64,000 nucleotides of DNA, taken from the NCBI RefSeq assembly GCF_023195775.1, contig NZ_CP096205.1, forward strand, positions 2,046,001 through 2,110,000, given 5' to 3'. This document shows, in pieces, positions 52,101 through 61,293 of the stretch. A model generated the notes under the pieces. That model was not told the DNA's origin and searched no databases. It saw only the letters and a list, made by a program, of their open reading frames with translations. Position 1 is the first letter of the stretch. Every line of letters starts with the position of its first letter. The DNA comes from Flavobacterium azooxidireducens. Lineage in GTDB: Bacteria > Bacteroidota > Bacteroidia > Flavobacteriales > Flavobacteriaceae. Both the position numbers and the translations under genes were made by a program.

Positions 52101-53636
52101 ATGACAAACGAACAAAAGTTAAATGATAAAACATTTCTAGGACATCCGGTTGGACTCTATGTTTTGTTTTTTACAGAAATGTGGGAGCGATTTTCTTTCT
52201 ACGGAATGAAAGCTTTGCTGATATTTTATTTGACTAAATATCATCTTTTTAGTGATGATGCCGGATATTTATTAATTGGAAGTTACGCAGCTTTAGGTTA
52301 TGCAGCACCTGTTTTAGGGGGTTATCTTGCTGATAGATTTTTGGGTTTTAGAAGAGCAATTATTTTTGGAGGAATACTTCTTGTTTTGGGACATCTAGGA
52401 ATGGCTTATGAAGGAAATGCAGCAACATTATCAGTAACTGGAGAAATTGAAAGAGATAGTTTTGCCTTGCAAGTATTCTATTTTTCTTTAGCTTTTATTA
52501 TTGTAGGAGTTGGTTATCTTAAGGCCAATATATCATCATTAGTAGGGGAATTGTATGTGAAAGGCGATAATAGAAGAGATTCAGGATTCACAATTTTTTA
52601 TATGGGAATTAACTTAGGATCCTTTTTTGCTTCTTTACTATGTGTATGGTTAGGAGAAACATATGGTTGGGGTTATGGATTTGGTGCTGCAGGAATAGGT
52701 ATGATTTTAGGTTTAATTACTTTTATTTCAGGTAGAAAATATTTTAATGGAAAAGGAGAGTCTAATTCGCCAGAAGAATTAAATAGAAAAAGATTCGGCA
52801 TTAAAACGGAATATTTAATCTATATATTATCTGTTTTTTCAACTGTTTTGTTTTGGCAAATGGTCCAAAGACATAAAGTGGTAGAGAATATTTTGTTAAT
52901 TAGTTTGAGTATTTCCTTTGCTTTCATATTATATTTTGGATTTAAAAAAGTAGAAAAAGTAGATAGACATAGACTTTTTTCATTAACAATTTTGATTGTT
53001 TTTTCCACTGTTTTTTGGGCTTTGTTTGAACAAGCTTATACCTCTTTAAATTTATTTGCAGATCGCGTTTTAGACACTACGTTTTTAGGAGTTGAATGGA
53101 AACCAGGACAATTTTTAAGTTTAAATTCTTTTTTTATAATTTCTTTAGCTCCTGTTTTTGCTTGGTTGTGGGTTAAAATGGGTAAATACAATCCAAATAC
53201 TGCAATAAAATTTTCGATGTCATTACTTTTAGTCGGATTAGGTTTTGGTTCTTTGATGTTTGGTTCTTCAATATCCGGTGATGGTCAAGTAGCGGCAATT
53301 TGGTTGGTTTTATTGTATTTACTTCACACAATGGGGGAACTTTGTTTGTCACCTGTAGGTTTATCTGCCGTAACTAAGTTATCTCCAGCAAAAATTGTCG
53401 GATTCATGATGGGAGTTTGGTTTTTAGCTACTGCAAGTTCTGAATATATAGCAGTTTTATTAGCTAAGCTTTCTTCTGTAGATAAAGGGGCAGATTTTAT
53501 AACAGTAAAAGCAGCTTATTTTAATCTTTTTGAACTTTTATTTTATATAGGAATTGGAACAGGATTGCTTTTACTACTACTATCTCCGATAATTAAAAAA
53601 TACATGCACGGCGTGGACAAAGAATTAAATAACTAA
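52101..53636 (+). CDS. Proton-dependent peptide transporter (POT/PTR2) 1
   Basis: 511 residues with 12-14 helices. The POT signature EMWERFSFYGMKALLIFYL (ExxERF) is near the N-terminus, followed by GGYLADRFLGFRRAI and YLKANISSLVGELY. The C-terminal half carries WALFEQAYTSLNLFADR and GELCLSPVGLSAVTKLSP. It imports di- and tripeptides with protons across the inner membrane. It lies 8 nt after the DPP-IV gene and next to a paralogue, a tandem duplication that has diverged considerably. Confidence 0.93.
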   Translation: MTNEQKLNDKTFLGHPVGLYVLFFTEMWERFSFYGMKALLIFYLTKYHLFSDDAGYLLIGSYAALGYAAPVLGGYLADRFLGFRRAIIFGGILLVLGHLGMAYEGNAATLSVTGEIERDSFALQVFYFSLAFIIVGVGYLKANISSLVGELYVKGDNRRDSGFTIFYMGINLGSFFASLLCVWLGETYGWGYGFGAAGIGMILGLITFISGRKYFNGKGESNSPEELNRKRFGIKTEYLIYILSVFSTVLFWQMVQRHKVVENILLISLSISFAFILYFGFKKVEKVDRHRLFSLTILIVFSTVFWALFEQAYTSLNLFADRVLDTTFLGVEWKPGQFLSLNSFFIISLAPVFAWLWVKMGKYNPNTAIKFSMSLLLVGLGFGSLMFGSSISGDGQVAAIWLVLLYLLHTMGELCLSPVGLSAVTKLSPAKIVGFMMGVWFLATASSEYIAVLLAKLSSVDKGADFITVKAAYFNLFELLFYIGIGTGLLLLLLSPIIKKYMHGVDKELNN

Positions 53637-53646
53637 CAAATTTTTT

Positions 53647-55179
53647 ATGAATACATCTTCTAACGACTTTTTTAAAGACCAAGTTCTCGGACATCCTGCC
53701 GGATTGTTTGTACTCTTTTTTACCGAAATGTGGGAACGTTTTTCCTATTATGGAATGCGGGCTATTTTGGTTATTTTCTTAATCTCAACTTTTGATAAAG
53801 GCGGTTGGGAATGGACTACCGAACGAGCAATGGGTTTATATGGAACTTACACCATGGGAGTTTATTTAACCCCTGTTTTAGGAGGTTTGTTGGCAGATAA
53901 ATTATTAGGTTATCGCTGGGCTGTAATTATTGGGGCATTTATTATGACACTTGGTCACGCTTCAATGGCACTTGAAACCGAATTGTTTTTATATATTGGT
54001 TTAGGATGTTTAATCATCGGAAATGGATTATTTAAGCCAAATATGACCTCAATGATTAGCCATTTATACAAAGATCATCCTGAAAAGAAAGATGGTGCTT
54101 ATTCCATTTTTTATATGGGAGTTAATGCCGGTGCTTTCTTAGGAATTATGTTGTGCGGTTACATTGGTGAAAAAGTTTCTTGGAGCTTAGGTTTCGGATT
54201 AGCAGGAATTTTTATGTTCTTCGGAATGTTACAATTCTATTTTACACAAAATATTTTTGGTCAAGTTGGACTTTCTCCAACAAACAAAAGCCTTATCAAA
54301 ACAGATGAAGTGGATCATACTCCATCAAATATTATTAGAGATAGAATGATTGTGGTTTTCATTTTTTCAATTTTTACTGTTTTCTTTTGGGCTGCCTTTG
54401 AACAGGCTGGTGGTTCGATGACTATTTTTGCAGAAAAATATACACAACGAATTTTAGAAGGAAACGCAGGTTATTCATTTAAAATTATTGATGCAATTTT
54501 GACTATTCTTCCACTAGGAATTATCACTTATGTGTTAGCAAAATTATTTTCAAAAACATTCGCAAAGTATTCTCTTGGAAACATCATTCTTTCGTTGAGT
54601 TTCTTAATCATTTGGGGAATTGTAGTTTGGAAAGTAAACAGAGAATTTACTGCCACAGAAACAGAAGTTCCGGCAACATGGTTCGGAATCTTAAACTCAT
54701 TATTTATCATTATTTTTGCCCCAATGTTTTCCAAATTATGGGAAAGTAAATACAATTTGCCAGGTGCAGTTAAATTTGGAGTAGGATTAATTCTTTTAGG
54801 ATTAGGATTCGGATTTTTAGCTTTCGGAGCTCAATCCATTGTGTCCGGAGAAGATTTTGTACGTGTCAGTATGGTTTGGTTGATATTAGCTTATTTATTC
54901 CACACCTTAGGAGAACTTTGTTTATCACCTGTCGGATTGTCGTATGTGAGTAAATTGGTTCCTGCAAAATGGATAGGAGTGATGTTCGGAATTTACTACC
55001 TTTTCATTGCAATGGGTAACAAATTAGCCGGATCTATGGGAGGAATGATTGAAAAAATATCCAATGAATATTCATTAAGTACATTTTTCCTTATTTTTAC
55101 AATTGTTCCGATTGGAATGGGGATTTTAATTTCAGCGTTAAATCCAATCATCAAAAAACTAATGCACGGTGTTCGATAA
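53647..55179 (+). CDS. Proton-dependent peptide transporter (POT/PTR2) 2
   Basis: 510 residues, paralogue of the preceding gene (the same LGHPAGLFVLFFTEMWERFSYYGMRAI start and GELCLSPVGLSYVSKLVP near the end). The ExxERFxYY proton/peptide motif is complete here, whereas the first copy has FYG in place of YYG. AAFEQAGGSMTIFAEKY carries the conserved Glu of the C-terminal half. The two copies probably differ in peptide preference. It starts 10 nt after copy 1. Confidence 0.93.
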   Translation: MNTSSNDFFKDQVLGHPAGLFVLFFTEMWERFSYYGMRAILVIFLISTFDKGGWEWTTERAMGLYGTYTMGVYLTPVLGGLLADKLLGYRWAVIIGAFIMTLGHASMALETELFLYIGLGCLIIGNGLFKPNMTSMISHLYKDHPEKKDGAYSIFYMGVNAGAFLGIMLCGYIGEKVSWSLGFGLAGIFMFFGMLQFYFTQNIFGQVGLSPTNKSLIKTDEVDHTPSNIIRDRMIVVFIFSIFTVFFWAAFEQAGGSMTIFAEKYTQRILEGNAGYSFKIIDAILTILPLGIITYVLAKLFSKTFAKYSLGNIILSLSFLIIWGIVVWKVNREFTATETEVPATWFGILNSLFIIIFAPMFSKLWESKYNLPGAVKFGVGLILLGLGFGFLAFGAQSIVSGEDFVRVSMVWLILAYLFHTLGELCLSPVGLSYVSKLVPAKWIGVMFGIYYLFIAMGNKLAGSMGGMIEKISNEYSLSTFFLIFTIVPIGMGILISALNPIIKKLMHGVR

Positions 55180-55223
55180 TTTTCGGCATCATTTTTGAAA
55201 ATGAATTAAAAAAAATATTTTTT

Positions 55224-55682
55224 ATGAAAAAGATTATCTTGCTTTTTGCTTTTATAACCGTGTCTTTCGCACAAGCACAAGAAATTAAGTGGGTTACTTT
55301 TGATGAAGCAATGGCTCTTCAAAAGAAAAATCCGAAACCAATTTTTATGGATGTGTACACCGATTGGTGCGGTCCATGCAAAATGTTGGATAAAAATACC
55401 TTTCAAACTAAAGAATTTGCAGACTATATTAATGCCAATTATTATGCTGTAAAATTTAATGGAGAAGGAAACAACGAAGTAAATTACAAAGGTAAAAAAT
55501 ACGCTAACCCAGGTTATGATGCCAATCGAAAAGGTAGAAACAGCATGCACGAATTTACCGGATTTCTAAAAGTAGAAGGCTATCCTTCGATGTATGTTTT
55601 AGATAAAAAAGGTGAAATTGCCAAAGTAATTGTAGGTTATTACCAAGCAGATCAATTGTTAGCAGAATTAAAAGCAATTTAA
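55224..55682 (+). CDS. Secreted thioredoxin-fold protein (CGPC)
   Basis: 152 residues with a signal peptide (MKKIILLFAFITVSFAQAQ). The active site is DWCGPCKML with C49 and C52. A DUF255-like start (IKWVTFDEAMALQKKNPKPIFMDVYTDWC) and ending (LKVEGYPSMYVLDKKGEI, cis-Pro) fit thioredoxin-like periplasmic oxidoreductases. A 20-residue insertion (NGEGNNEVNYKGKKYANPGY) interrupts the fold. It may reduce or isomerise disulfides of exported proteins. It is 44 nt after the transporter and 2 nt before another thioredoxin-like gene. Confidence 0.88.
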   Translation: MKKIILLFAFITVSFAQAQEIKWVTFDEAMALQKKNPKPIFMDVYTDWCGPCKMLDKNTFQTKEFADYINANYYAVKFNGEGNNEVNYKGKKYANPGYDANRKGRNSMHEFTGFLKVEGYPSMYVLDKKGEIAKVIVGYYQADQLLAELKAI

Positions 55683-55684
55683 AA

Positions 55685-56143
55685 ATGAAGAAAGTTTTTT
55701 TTCTATTCGTCTTTTTTTGGACTTTTCAAACGGTTTCTGCTCAAGAATTAACTTGGCATACCGATGTTAATAAAGCTATTGAAATATCATCTAAAACCAA
55801 TAAACCAATGCTTTTGTTTTTCACAGGAAGCGATTGGTGTGGATGGTGTATCAAACTACAAAAAGAAGTTTTCTTTAAACCGGAATTTGCAGAATGGGCA
55901 AAAAATGTAGTGTTAGTAGAATTAGATTTTCCTCGTAAAACAAAATTAGAACCGGCATTGGCTCAACAAAATACTCAAATGCAACAGATTTTTCAGGTTT
56001 CAGGATATCCCACGATTTGGCTTGTTACTCCACAAAAAAATGGTGAACAAATCAATCTTCAACAGCTTGGAAAAACAGGTTATGTTGGTGGCGGACCAAC
56101 CAAATGGATTGAGGTCGCCAATCAATTTTTAGCAAAAAAATAA
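55685..56143 (+). CDS. Secreted thioredoxin-fold protein (CGWC)
   Basis: 152 residues with a signal peptide (MKKVFFLFVFFWTFQTVSAQ). The active site is SDWCGWCIKLQ with C52 and C55; the CGWC dipeptide differs from CGPC next door and suggests a different redox potential. VSGYPTIWLVTP supplies the cis-Pro. It has the length of its neighbour and is probably a diverged duplicate. The stop lies 1 nt before the stop of convergent comEC, and its terminator hairpin lies inside comEC. Confidence 0.87.
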   Translation: MKKVFFLFVFFWTFQTVSAQELTWHTDVNKAIEISSKTNKPMLLFFTGSDWCGWCIKLQKEVFFKPEFAEWAKNVVLVELDFPRKTKLEPALAQQNTQMQQIFQVSGYPTIWLVTPQKNGEQINLQQLGKTGYVGGGPTKWIEVANQFLAKK

Positions 56144-56144
56144 T

Positions 56145-58175
56145 TTAGTCTAAACTAATTCGATAATATCCCTTTTCGCTGGTAGAGTGAAAAGGGATAT
56201 TTTTTTTCTGACAAGTTTTCTCCCAATCTTCAATTAAAGTTTTGTAGTTACTGCCGTCTGCAATTACAGTTTGTGGGCTTAAATTACTCAACAGTCTCTC
56301 AAAATTTATTTTGGGAGATTGTGTAATCAATACAATTTCGGGTTTAATCGGTAGATCGAAAATCCCTTTTTCATCAATCACCAAAATCTTGGTTTTATTA
56401 ATCCAATATACATTTTGAAGAGTCGAAAGACTGTCAATTCTTCCAAAATTGTTTTGGATGTAATTTTTAATCACATAATTTGAATTGGCTAAAGAATCAT
56501 TGCTATGCAAAACAATGGAGCTATTTTTTTTACTCGCCAAAATGGTTTTTTTAGGATATTGAAAGATGATAAATTCATTCTGATTTTTATGAAATTCCTT
56601 CGAACCAATGATAGAAATTTGAAAAATAAAAATCGTAATTAAAGTCAAAATGATTCCTTTGGAAGTTGGTTTTTTTATGAAAACAATTATACTTATGATT
56701 ACCAAAAGCGAAGCAAAAAGAATATAATAATTAAATGAAATATCTTTAATAATAAATTGTTCAAAAGAGGAAACTAAATTCACATAACCACTCATAAATC
56801 CAATTAATCCAGAAAGAAATTCAACCAAAAGCGAAAAATAAATCCCAATGGCAGATAGAAGAATACTTACCATTCCAGTAATTAAGATTACCGTTAGTAA
56901 TGGAATGATAACCAAATTGGTAACAAAAAACAAACCAGGAAATTGATGAAAATAATAAATACTCAAAGGCAAAACGCCAATTTGAGCTGCAAAGGAAACG
57001 GTTAGAATATCATAAAAATATCCAACAATTTTATTTTTTGAAGTCCATAATTTGCTAAGTAAGGGTTGAATGGTTACGATTGAAAAAACCGCACAATAAC
57101 TCAATTGAAAACCGACATCAAAGATAAAATTGGGTTTAAATAATAGCAAAATTAGAATAGACGAACCTAATGTGTTGTAAATATTCGTCTCTCTATTCAT
57201 ATACATGCCAATACTCACAAACGTGAACATCGTGACAGCTCTCACAACAGAAGCTGATAGTCCTGAAAGCAATGCAAAAGTCCACAATATGACAATTAAA
57301 AGAATTGGCGTAATAATTCTTCCATGCCGAATTCGTTCAATTGGTTTTAATAATGCTTTGAAAAAATACAGTAAAATTCCAATATGCAAACCGGAAATCG
57401 CCAAAATATGAATTGCTCCCGATTTTGAATAAGTATCTAATGTTTCTTGTTCAATGTTTTGTCGTTGACCTAAAAACAAAGCTTTAATGATGTTTATTCT
57501 ATCAGAAGGAATGTTTTCATTTTCAAAAAAAGCAACGACTTTATTTCTTGTTCTTTCTAATAGAAAATTCAAATTTTCTTGTTTTGCAATTACTTTATAA
57601 TTCTGATTTTCTAAATATAATTGATCAAAAACATCCTTCTTCTCCAAATAAGCAGCATAGTCAAATTGATATGGATTATGTGGTCTGATGATAGGTTTTA
57701 GCATTGCATTGGCTAAAATTTCATCACCAATTTCAAATTCTTTTTCCGCATCTTTCTTATTCAAAATGATTAAAAGTTTTCCTTTTGTTTCTTTTTTATT
57801 GACTGATTCAACTTCCATAAAATACTTAAATGAAAATTGATTCGGTTTTAGTTTTTCTGAAATAACGCCTTTCACAAGACTCTTTTCAGAAAAATTATAT
57901 TCAGAATTTGAATAGTGAGAAGACTGATTTTTAGGATAGTGCAATGCAAAAAGAAATATTCCGATTGTAAAAGCTAAAACATAAGATGAGATTCCGAAGC
58001 TTAGTCTAAATTTCAAATTCGTTCTAAGAAAAAAGTATAAAATCAAAAACGGAAATAGTGCTGCTGAAACAATCAGTACTGCCAAATAAACATCCGGTTT
58101 GATTTCGTTGGAAACTAAAATTCCTAAAATCAAACAGATAGTAATTACAATGGTAGGGAATTTTATCACTTTCAT
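56145..58175 (-). CDS. comEC: ComEC/Rec2-type DNA uptake channel protein
   Basis: 676 residues with about ten hydrophobic helices. The N-terminal soluble DUF4131-type region (GDEILANAMLKPIIRPHNPYQFDYAAYLEKKDV) precedes the competence domain (IKALFLGQRQNIEQETLDTYSKSGAIHILAISGLHIGILLYFFKALLKP), whose HxLAISGLH motif is characteristic. The barrel of helices passes single-stranded DNA into the cytoplasm. The C-terminal ~130 residues (from about 545) lack the HxHxDH metal motif of a beta-lactamase domain, so this copy is of the short type. It is the last gene of the surE-lpxB cluster. Confidence 0.9.
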   Translation of the reverse strand: MKVIKFPTIVITICLILGILVSNEIKPDVYLAVLIVSAALFPFLILYFFLRTNLKFRLSFGISSYVLAFTIGIFLFALHYPKNQSSHYSNSEYNFSEKSLVKGVISEKLKPNQFSFKYFMEVESVNKKETKGKLLIILNKKDAEKEFEIGDEILANAMLKPIIRPHNPYQFDYAAYLEKKDVFDQLYLENQNYKVIAKQENLNFLLERTRNKVVAFFENENIPSDRINIIKALFLGQRQNIEQETLDTYSKSGAIHILAISGLHIGILLYFFKALLKPIERIRHGRIITPILLIVILWTFALLSGLSASVVRAVTMFTFVSIGMYMNRETNIYNTLGSSILILLLFKPNFIFDVGFQLSYCAVFSIVTIQPLLSKLWTSKNKIVGYFYDILTVSFAAQIGVLPLSIYYFHQFPGLFFVTNLVIIPLLTVILITGMVSILLSAIGIYFSLLVEFLSGLIGFMSGYVNLVSSFEQFIIKDISFNYYILFASLLVIISIIVFIKKPTSKGIILTLITIFIFQISIIGSKEFHKNQNEFIIFQYPKKTILASKKNSSIVLHSNDSLANSNYVIKNYIQNNFGRIDSLSTLQNVYWINKTKILVIDEKGIFDLPIKPEIVLITQSPKINFERLLSNLSPQTVIADGSNYKTLIEDWEKTCQKKNIPFHSTSEKGYYRISLD
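56165..56207 (+). terminator. Terminator for the thioredoxin genes inside the comEC 3' end
   Basis: A perfect 13-bp stem (AATATCCCTTTTC / GAAAAGGGATATT) with an 11-nt loop, followed by a run of eight T on the plus strand. The whole structure lies within the coding sequence of the convergent comEC gene. Confidence 0.82.
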
Positions 58176-58233
58176 ATAAACGAAAATAATAAAAAAATTA
58201 ATTAGTAAGAAAAATTATCGTAAAAATTGATGA

Positions 58234-58872
58234 TTAAAAATGTTCTTCAGTCAAAACCCGATTGGCTTGAGCAAAGGTTCTTTGATAGTAAGGCTCTTTG
58301 GTAGAAGAGATAATCACGCCTCGTTGCACCGAAGAATGAATGAATATAATTTCGTCATCACGCACTTCTGTAACCAATCCAACATGATTGATCACGCCAC
58401 GATTACTGGTTTTAAAAAAAACTAAATCACCTTTTTGTACGTCTTTCAGTTTTAACTTTTCACCTACTTTAGACATGTCAACCGATCTTCGTGGCAATTG
58501 AATATCATAAGCGTTGAAAACAGTGCAAACTAATCCCGAACAGTCCATTCCGGCAGTTGTTGTGCCTCCGCCACGATAGCGAACACCTTCGTATTGCTTA
58601 GCAGAACTTATTAATTGTTGAATTAAATAGGGTGTGTTTTCATTATCAGGAACAAAATCTTCATCGTCTGATTCTGTAATTCTTGATTTTTTTGTGGCTT
58701 TAGAAGTTTCAGTAGTTTTTCGCGTGTTTTTTGCAACCACTTTCGAATGTTTTGGAGCTGTATACATTCCTTTTTTCTCGGCCTCACTTTTACTGGTAAC
58801 AATGCCGGAGGAGGTAGATTTACATCCCACCAAAAAGAACAACAAAAAAGATATAATAACTGCGTTTTTCAA
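58234..58872 (-). CDS. NlpC/P60 (C40) cell-wall peptidase lipoprotein
   Basis: 212 residues. The lipobox FFLVGC (C17) is followed by a Lys/Thr-rich linker (about 40-80). The NlpC/P60 domain has catalytic C111 (AGMDCSGLVC), H163 (GVINHVGLVTE) and a third polar residue H179 (FIHSS). It hydrolyses gamma-D-Glu to diaminopimelate bonds in peptidoglycan, for cell-wall turnover. The conserved RYRGGGTTTAGMDCSG layout is standard. It lies between lpxB and comEC on the same strand. Confidence 0.92.
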   Translation of the reverse strand: MKNAVIISFLLFFLVGCKSTSSGIVTSKSEAEKKGMYTAPKHSKVVAKNTRKTTETSKATKKSRITESDDEDFVPDNENTPYLIQQLISSAKQYEGVRYRGGGTTTAGMDCSGLVCTVFNAYDIQLPRRSVDMSKVGEKLKLKDVQKGDLVFFKTSNRGVINHVGLVTEVRDDEIIFIHSSVQRGVIISSTKEPYYQRTFAQANRVLTEEHF

Positions 58873-58913
58873 GAATTTTGATTTTTACAAAGTTAAAAAA
58901 TAGGATCTTAAAA

Positions 58914-60026
58914 TCAAGAAATATCTTCTAAAATTAGTTTTGCTACTTTTTTACTAGCTCCTTCACCACCTAATTTTGCTTCTAAAAGATGGTATTTTTC
59001 AATTAATTTTTGTCGGTATTTTTCATCTAAAATTTTAGATAATTCAGCTTTAATGTTTTTTGAATTACATTCACTTTGAATCAGTTCGGTCACCACTTCT
59101 TCATCCATAATTAAGTTGACAAGCGAAATATATTTTAATGTAATAATTCGTTTGGCAATTTGATATGAAATCCAATTTCCTTTATAGCAAACCACTTCCG
59201 GCACTTTGAACAATGCAGTTTCTAATGTTGCTGTTCCCGATGTAACTAAAGCAGCATGAGCAACACTCAACAAATCATACGTTTTATTCGAAATAAAATG
59301 AACGGCTTTGTTCGTCAAAAATTGCTTGTAAAAGGCATAATCTTGCCCCGGTGCTCCTGCAATCACAAACTGATAATCAGGAAAATCTTTTACAACAGCC
59401 AACATTTCATGCAAAAGTTTACTGATTTCTTGCTTTCTGCTTCCGGGTAAAAGAGCAATTATTGGTCTTTCGTCTAAATTGTGTTCTTTTCTAAAGGTTG
59501 ATTCTTCTACTTTTGTTCGATTATGAATCGCATCAATCAAAGGATGTCCAACAAATTCAACCGGAAAATGATGTTTCTTTTCATAAAAATCTTTTTCAAA
59601 CGGAAGAATCACATACAATTTGTCAAAATCACGTTTGATGTTCTTGATACGATTTTCTTTCCAAGCCCAAATTTGTGGAGAAATATAGTAATGAGTGGGA
59701 ATTTTTTTCTTCTTAGCCCATTCGGCAATTCGCATATTAAAACCGGGATAATCAATAAAAATAATTACATCGGGATTAAATTGCTCTATGTCTTTTTTGC
59801 AAAAAGTAATGTTATTTAAAATGGTTTTTAGGTTAAAAATCACTTCAGCAAAACCCATAAAAGCCAGTTCTTTATAATGTTTTACTAAAGTTCCGCCAGC
59901 TTTTTGCATCAAATCGCCACCCCAAAACCGAATATCAGCCTGAGCATCTTCTTTATGAAGAGCTTTCATTAAATTCGATCCGTGCAAATCGCCCGAAGCT
60001 TCACCGGCTATAATGTAGTACTTCAT
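58914..60026 (-). CDS. lpxB: Lipid-A-disaccharide synthase
   Basis: 370 residues from MKYYIIAGEASGDLHGSNLM. A TTG nine nt further upstream is in frame but overlaps the preceding stop, so the ATG is preferred; it follows the stop of the small membrane protein as TAAAATG. Diagnostic stretches are AGEASGDLHG, FIDYPGFNMRIAEWAKKKKIPTHYYISPQIWAWKENRIKNIKRDFDKLYVILPFEKDFY, ALLPGSRKQEI and SGTATLETALFKVPEVVCYK. The enzyme (GT19) joins UDP-2,3-diacylglucosamine and 2,3-diacylglucosamine-1-phosphate to form the lipid A disaccharide at the inner membrane. Confidence 0.95.
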   Translation of the reverse strand: MKYYIIAGEASGDLHGSNLMKALHKEDAQADIRFWGGDLMQKAGGTLVKHYKELAFMGFAEVIFNLKTILNNITFCKKDIEQFNPDVIIFIDYPGFNMRIAEWAKKKKIPTHYYISPQIWAWKENRIKNIKRDFDKLYVILPFEKDFYEKKHHFPVEFVGHPLIDAIHNRTKVEESTFRKEHNLDERPIIALLPGSRKQEISKLLHEMLAVVKDFPDYQFVIAGAPGQDYAFYKQFLTNKAVHFISNKTYDLLSVAHAALVTSGTATLETALFKVPEVVCYKGNWISYQIAKRIITLKYISLVNLIMDEEVVTELIQSECNSKNIKAELSKILDEKYRQKLIEKYHLLEAKLGGEGASKKVAKLILEDIS

Positions 60027-60027
60027 T

Positions 60028-60300
60028 TTAAACAAATATAGTGAGAATGGTTAACGCAATTGTTGCTAAAACAACTCCGCGAGCCATTAATTCTTTGTTG
60101 AATTTTAATAAACCAAAAAACAATATTACGTTGATTACTGCTCCTAAAGCAATTAATTTTCCTAAGGAATTTTGCGATTTCAATGCAATTATTCCATCTG
60201 CAAATTCAAATTCTGTAAAAAATGTGATGAATAGGAAAACACCAATAAAAGCACCGATAATTCCCAATATAAAACCAATAAGTAAATCTGTTTTTTGCAT
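60028..60300 (-). CDS. Small membrane protein between surE and lpxB
   Basis: 90 residues with three hydrophobic helices (LLIGFILGIIGAFIGVFLFITFF, LIALGAVINVILFFGLL, GVVLATIALTILTIFV). I recognise no family. Its start overlaps the surE stop (TAATG) and its stop is 1 nt from the lpxB start, so all three are translated as a unit. A role in lipid A or envelope metabolism is a guess from position alone. Confidence 0.75.
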   Translation of the reverse strand: MQKTDLLIGFILGIIGAFIGVFLFITFFTEFEFADGIIALKSQNSLGKLIALGAVINVILFFGLLKFNKELMARGVVLATIALTILTIFV

Positions 60301-61076
60301 TATAAATTGAATTTATACGTATTTAATTTTTGAATAGCATGATGAGCTGTCAAGTCAAATTGAACCGGTACGATAGAAATGTAGCCATTAGCAAGAGCCC
60401 ATTCATCAGTATCTTCACCTTTATCTTGGTTGATGAATTCTCCGGTGAGCCAGTAATAATCTTTTCCTTGCGGTGTTTTGCGTTTATCAAATTCTTCTTT
60501 CCAAAAGGCTTTGGCTTGACGACAAACTTTCATGCCTTTTAATTCTTTTTCTTTTAGTTTGGGAAAGTTAACGTTTAAAATCACACCTTCGGGCAGACCG
60601 TTTTCCAATACTTGGGAAGCAATGGTTTTAATTGAATTTTTGATTGGTTCAAAATTGGCATTCCAATCATAATCTAACAATGAAAAACCGATGGCGGGAA
60701 TTCCTTCTATACCGGCTTCTACCGCAGCACTCATCGTTCCGGAATAAATGACATTAATCGAAGAATTTGAACCGTGATTCACACCTGAAACACACAAATC
60801 CGGCTTTTGTTTTAAAATTTCATTAACGGCCAATTTGACACAATCCACAGGAGTTCCTGAACAACTGTATTCTTCTTTTACTTCCGAATCAAAATTAACT
60901 TTATTAATAAAAAGTGTGTTGTTGATGGTGATCGCATGACCCATTGCACTTTGCGGACTATCCGGTGCAACAACTACAACATCGCCTAATTGTTTCATTA
61001 CATCAATCAAGGCTCTGATGCCGGGAGCAGAGATTCCATCGTCGTTGGTTACTAAAATAAGCGGTTTTTTACTCAT
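60300..61076 (-). CDS. surE: 5'/3'-nucleotidase SurE
   Basis: 258 residues. The SurE metal site is visible: LVTNDDGISAPGI (D12, D13), PDSPQSAMGHAIT (Ser ligand) and CVSGVNHGSNSSINVIYSGTMSAAVEA (Asn ligand). It dephosphorylates nucleoside monophosphates, and some members short-chain polyphosphate, in the cytoplasm, and is linked to stationary-phase survival. It heads the surE-lpxB-comEC cluster on the minus strand. A TAAATTTG box (61124-61117) about 40 nt upstream is a candidate -7 element. Confidence 0.95.
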   Translation of the reverse strand: MSKKPLILVTNDDGISAPGIRALIDVMKQLGDVVVVAPDSPQSAMGHAITINNTLFINKVNFDSEVKEEYSCSGTPVDCVKLAVNEILKQKPDLCVSGVNHGSNSSINVIYSGTMSAAVEAGIEGIPAIGFSLLDYDWNANFEPIKNSIKTIASQVLENGLPEGVILNVNFPKLKEKELKGMKVCRQAKAFWKEEFDKRKTPQGKDYYWLTGEFINQDKGEDTDEWALANGYISIVPVQFDLTAHHAIQKLNTYKFNL

Positions 61077-61169
61077 TATAAATGATTAATTTTGAATTTA
61101 GTGTGCATTTAAACCACAAATTTAGTTTTATCATATCCTAAAGAAAACAAAATTAACTCTTTTTAAGAT

Positions 61170-61198
61170 TTTGAAGCGTAACAAATTTCATAACTTTG
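61170..61198 (+). promoter_or_regulatory. Candidate promoter of the tail-specific protease gene
   Basis: TTTG (61170-61173), 17 nt, TAACTTTG (61191-61198), an exact -7 match with a slightly short spacer. It leaves a leader of about 90 nt. Confidence 0.5.
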
Positions 61199-61293
61199 TT
61201 TGGTTAAGTGATTTTTTTGAAATTAATTTACTAAAAAAATTGAAACTATAACAGAAGTGGCATAATTTTTATGACTACTTATAAAGAAAGATA

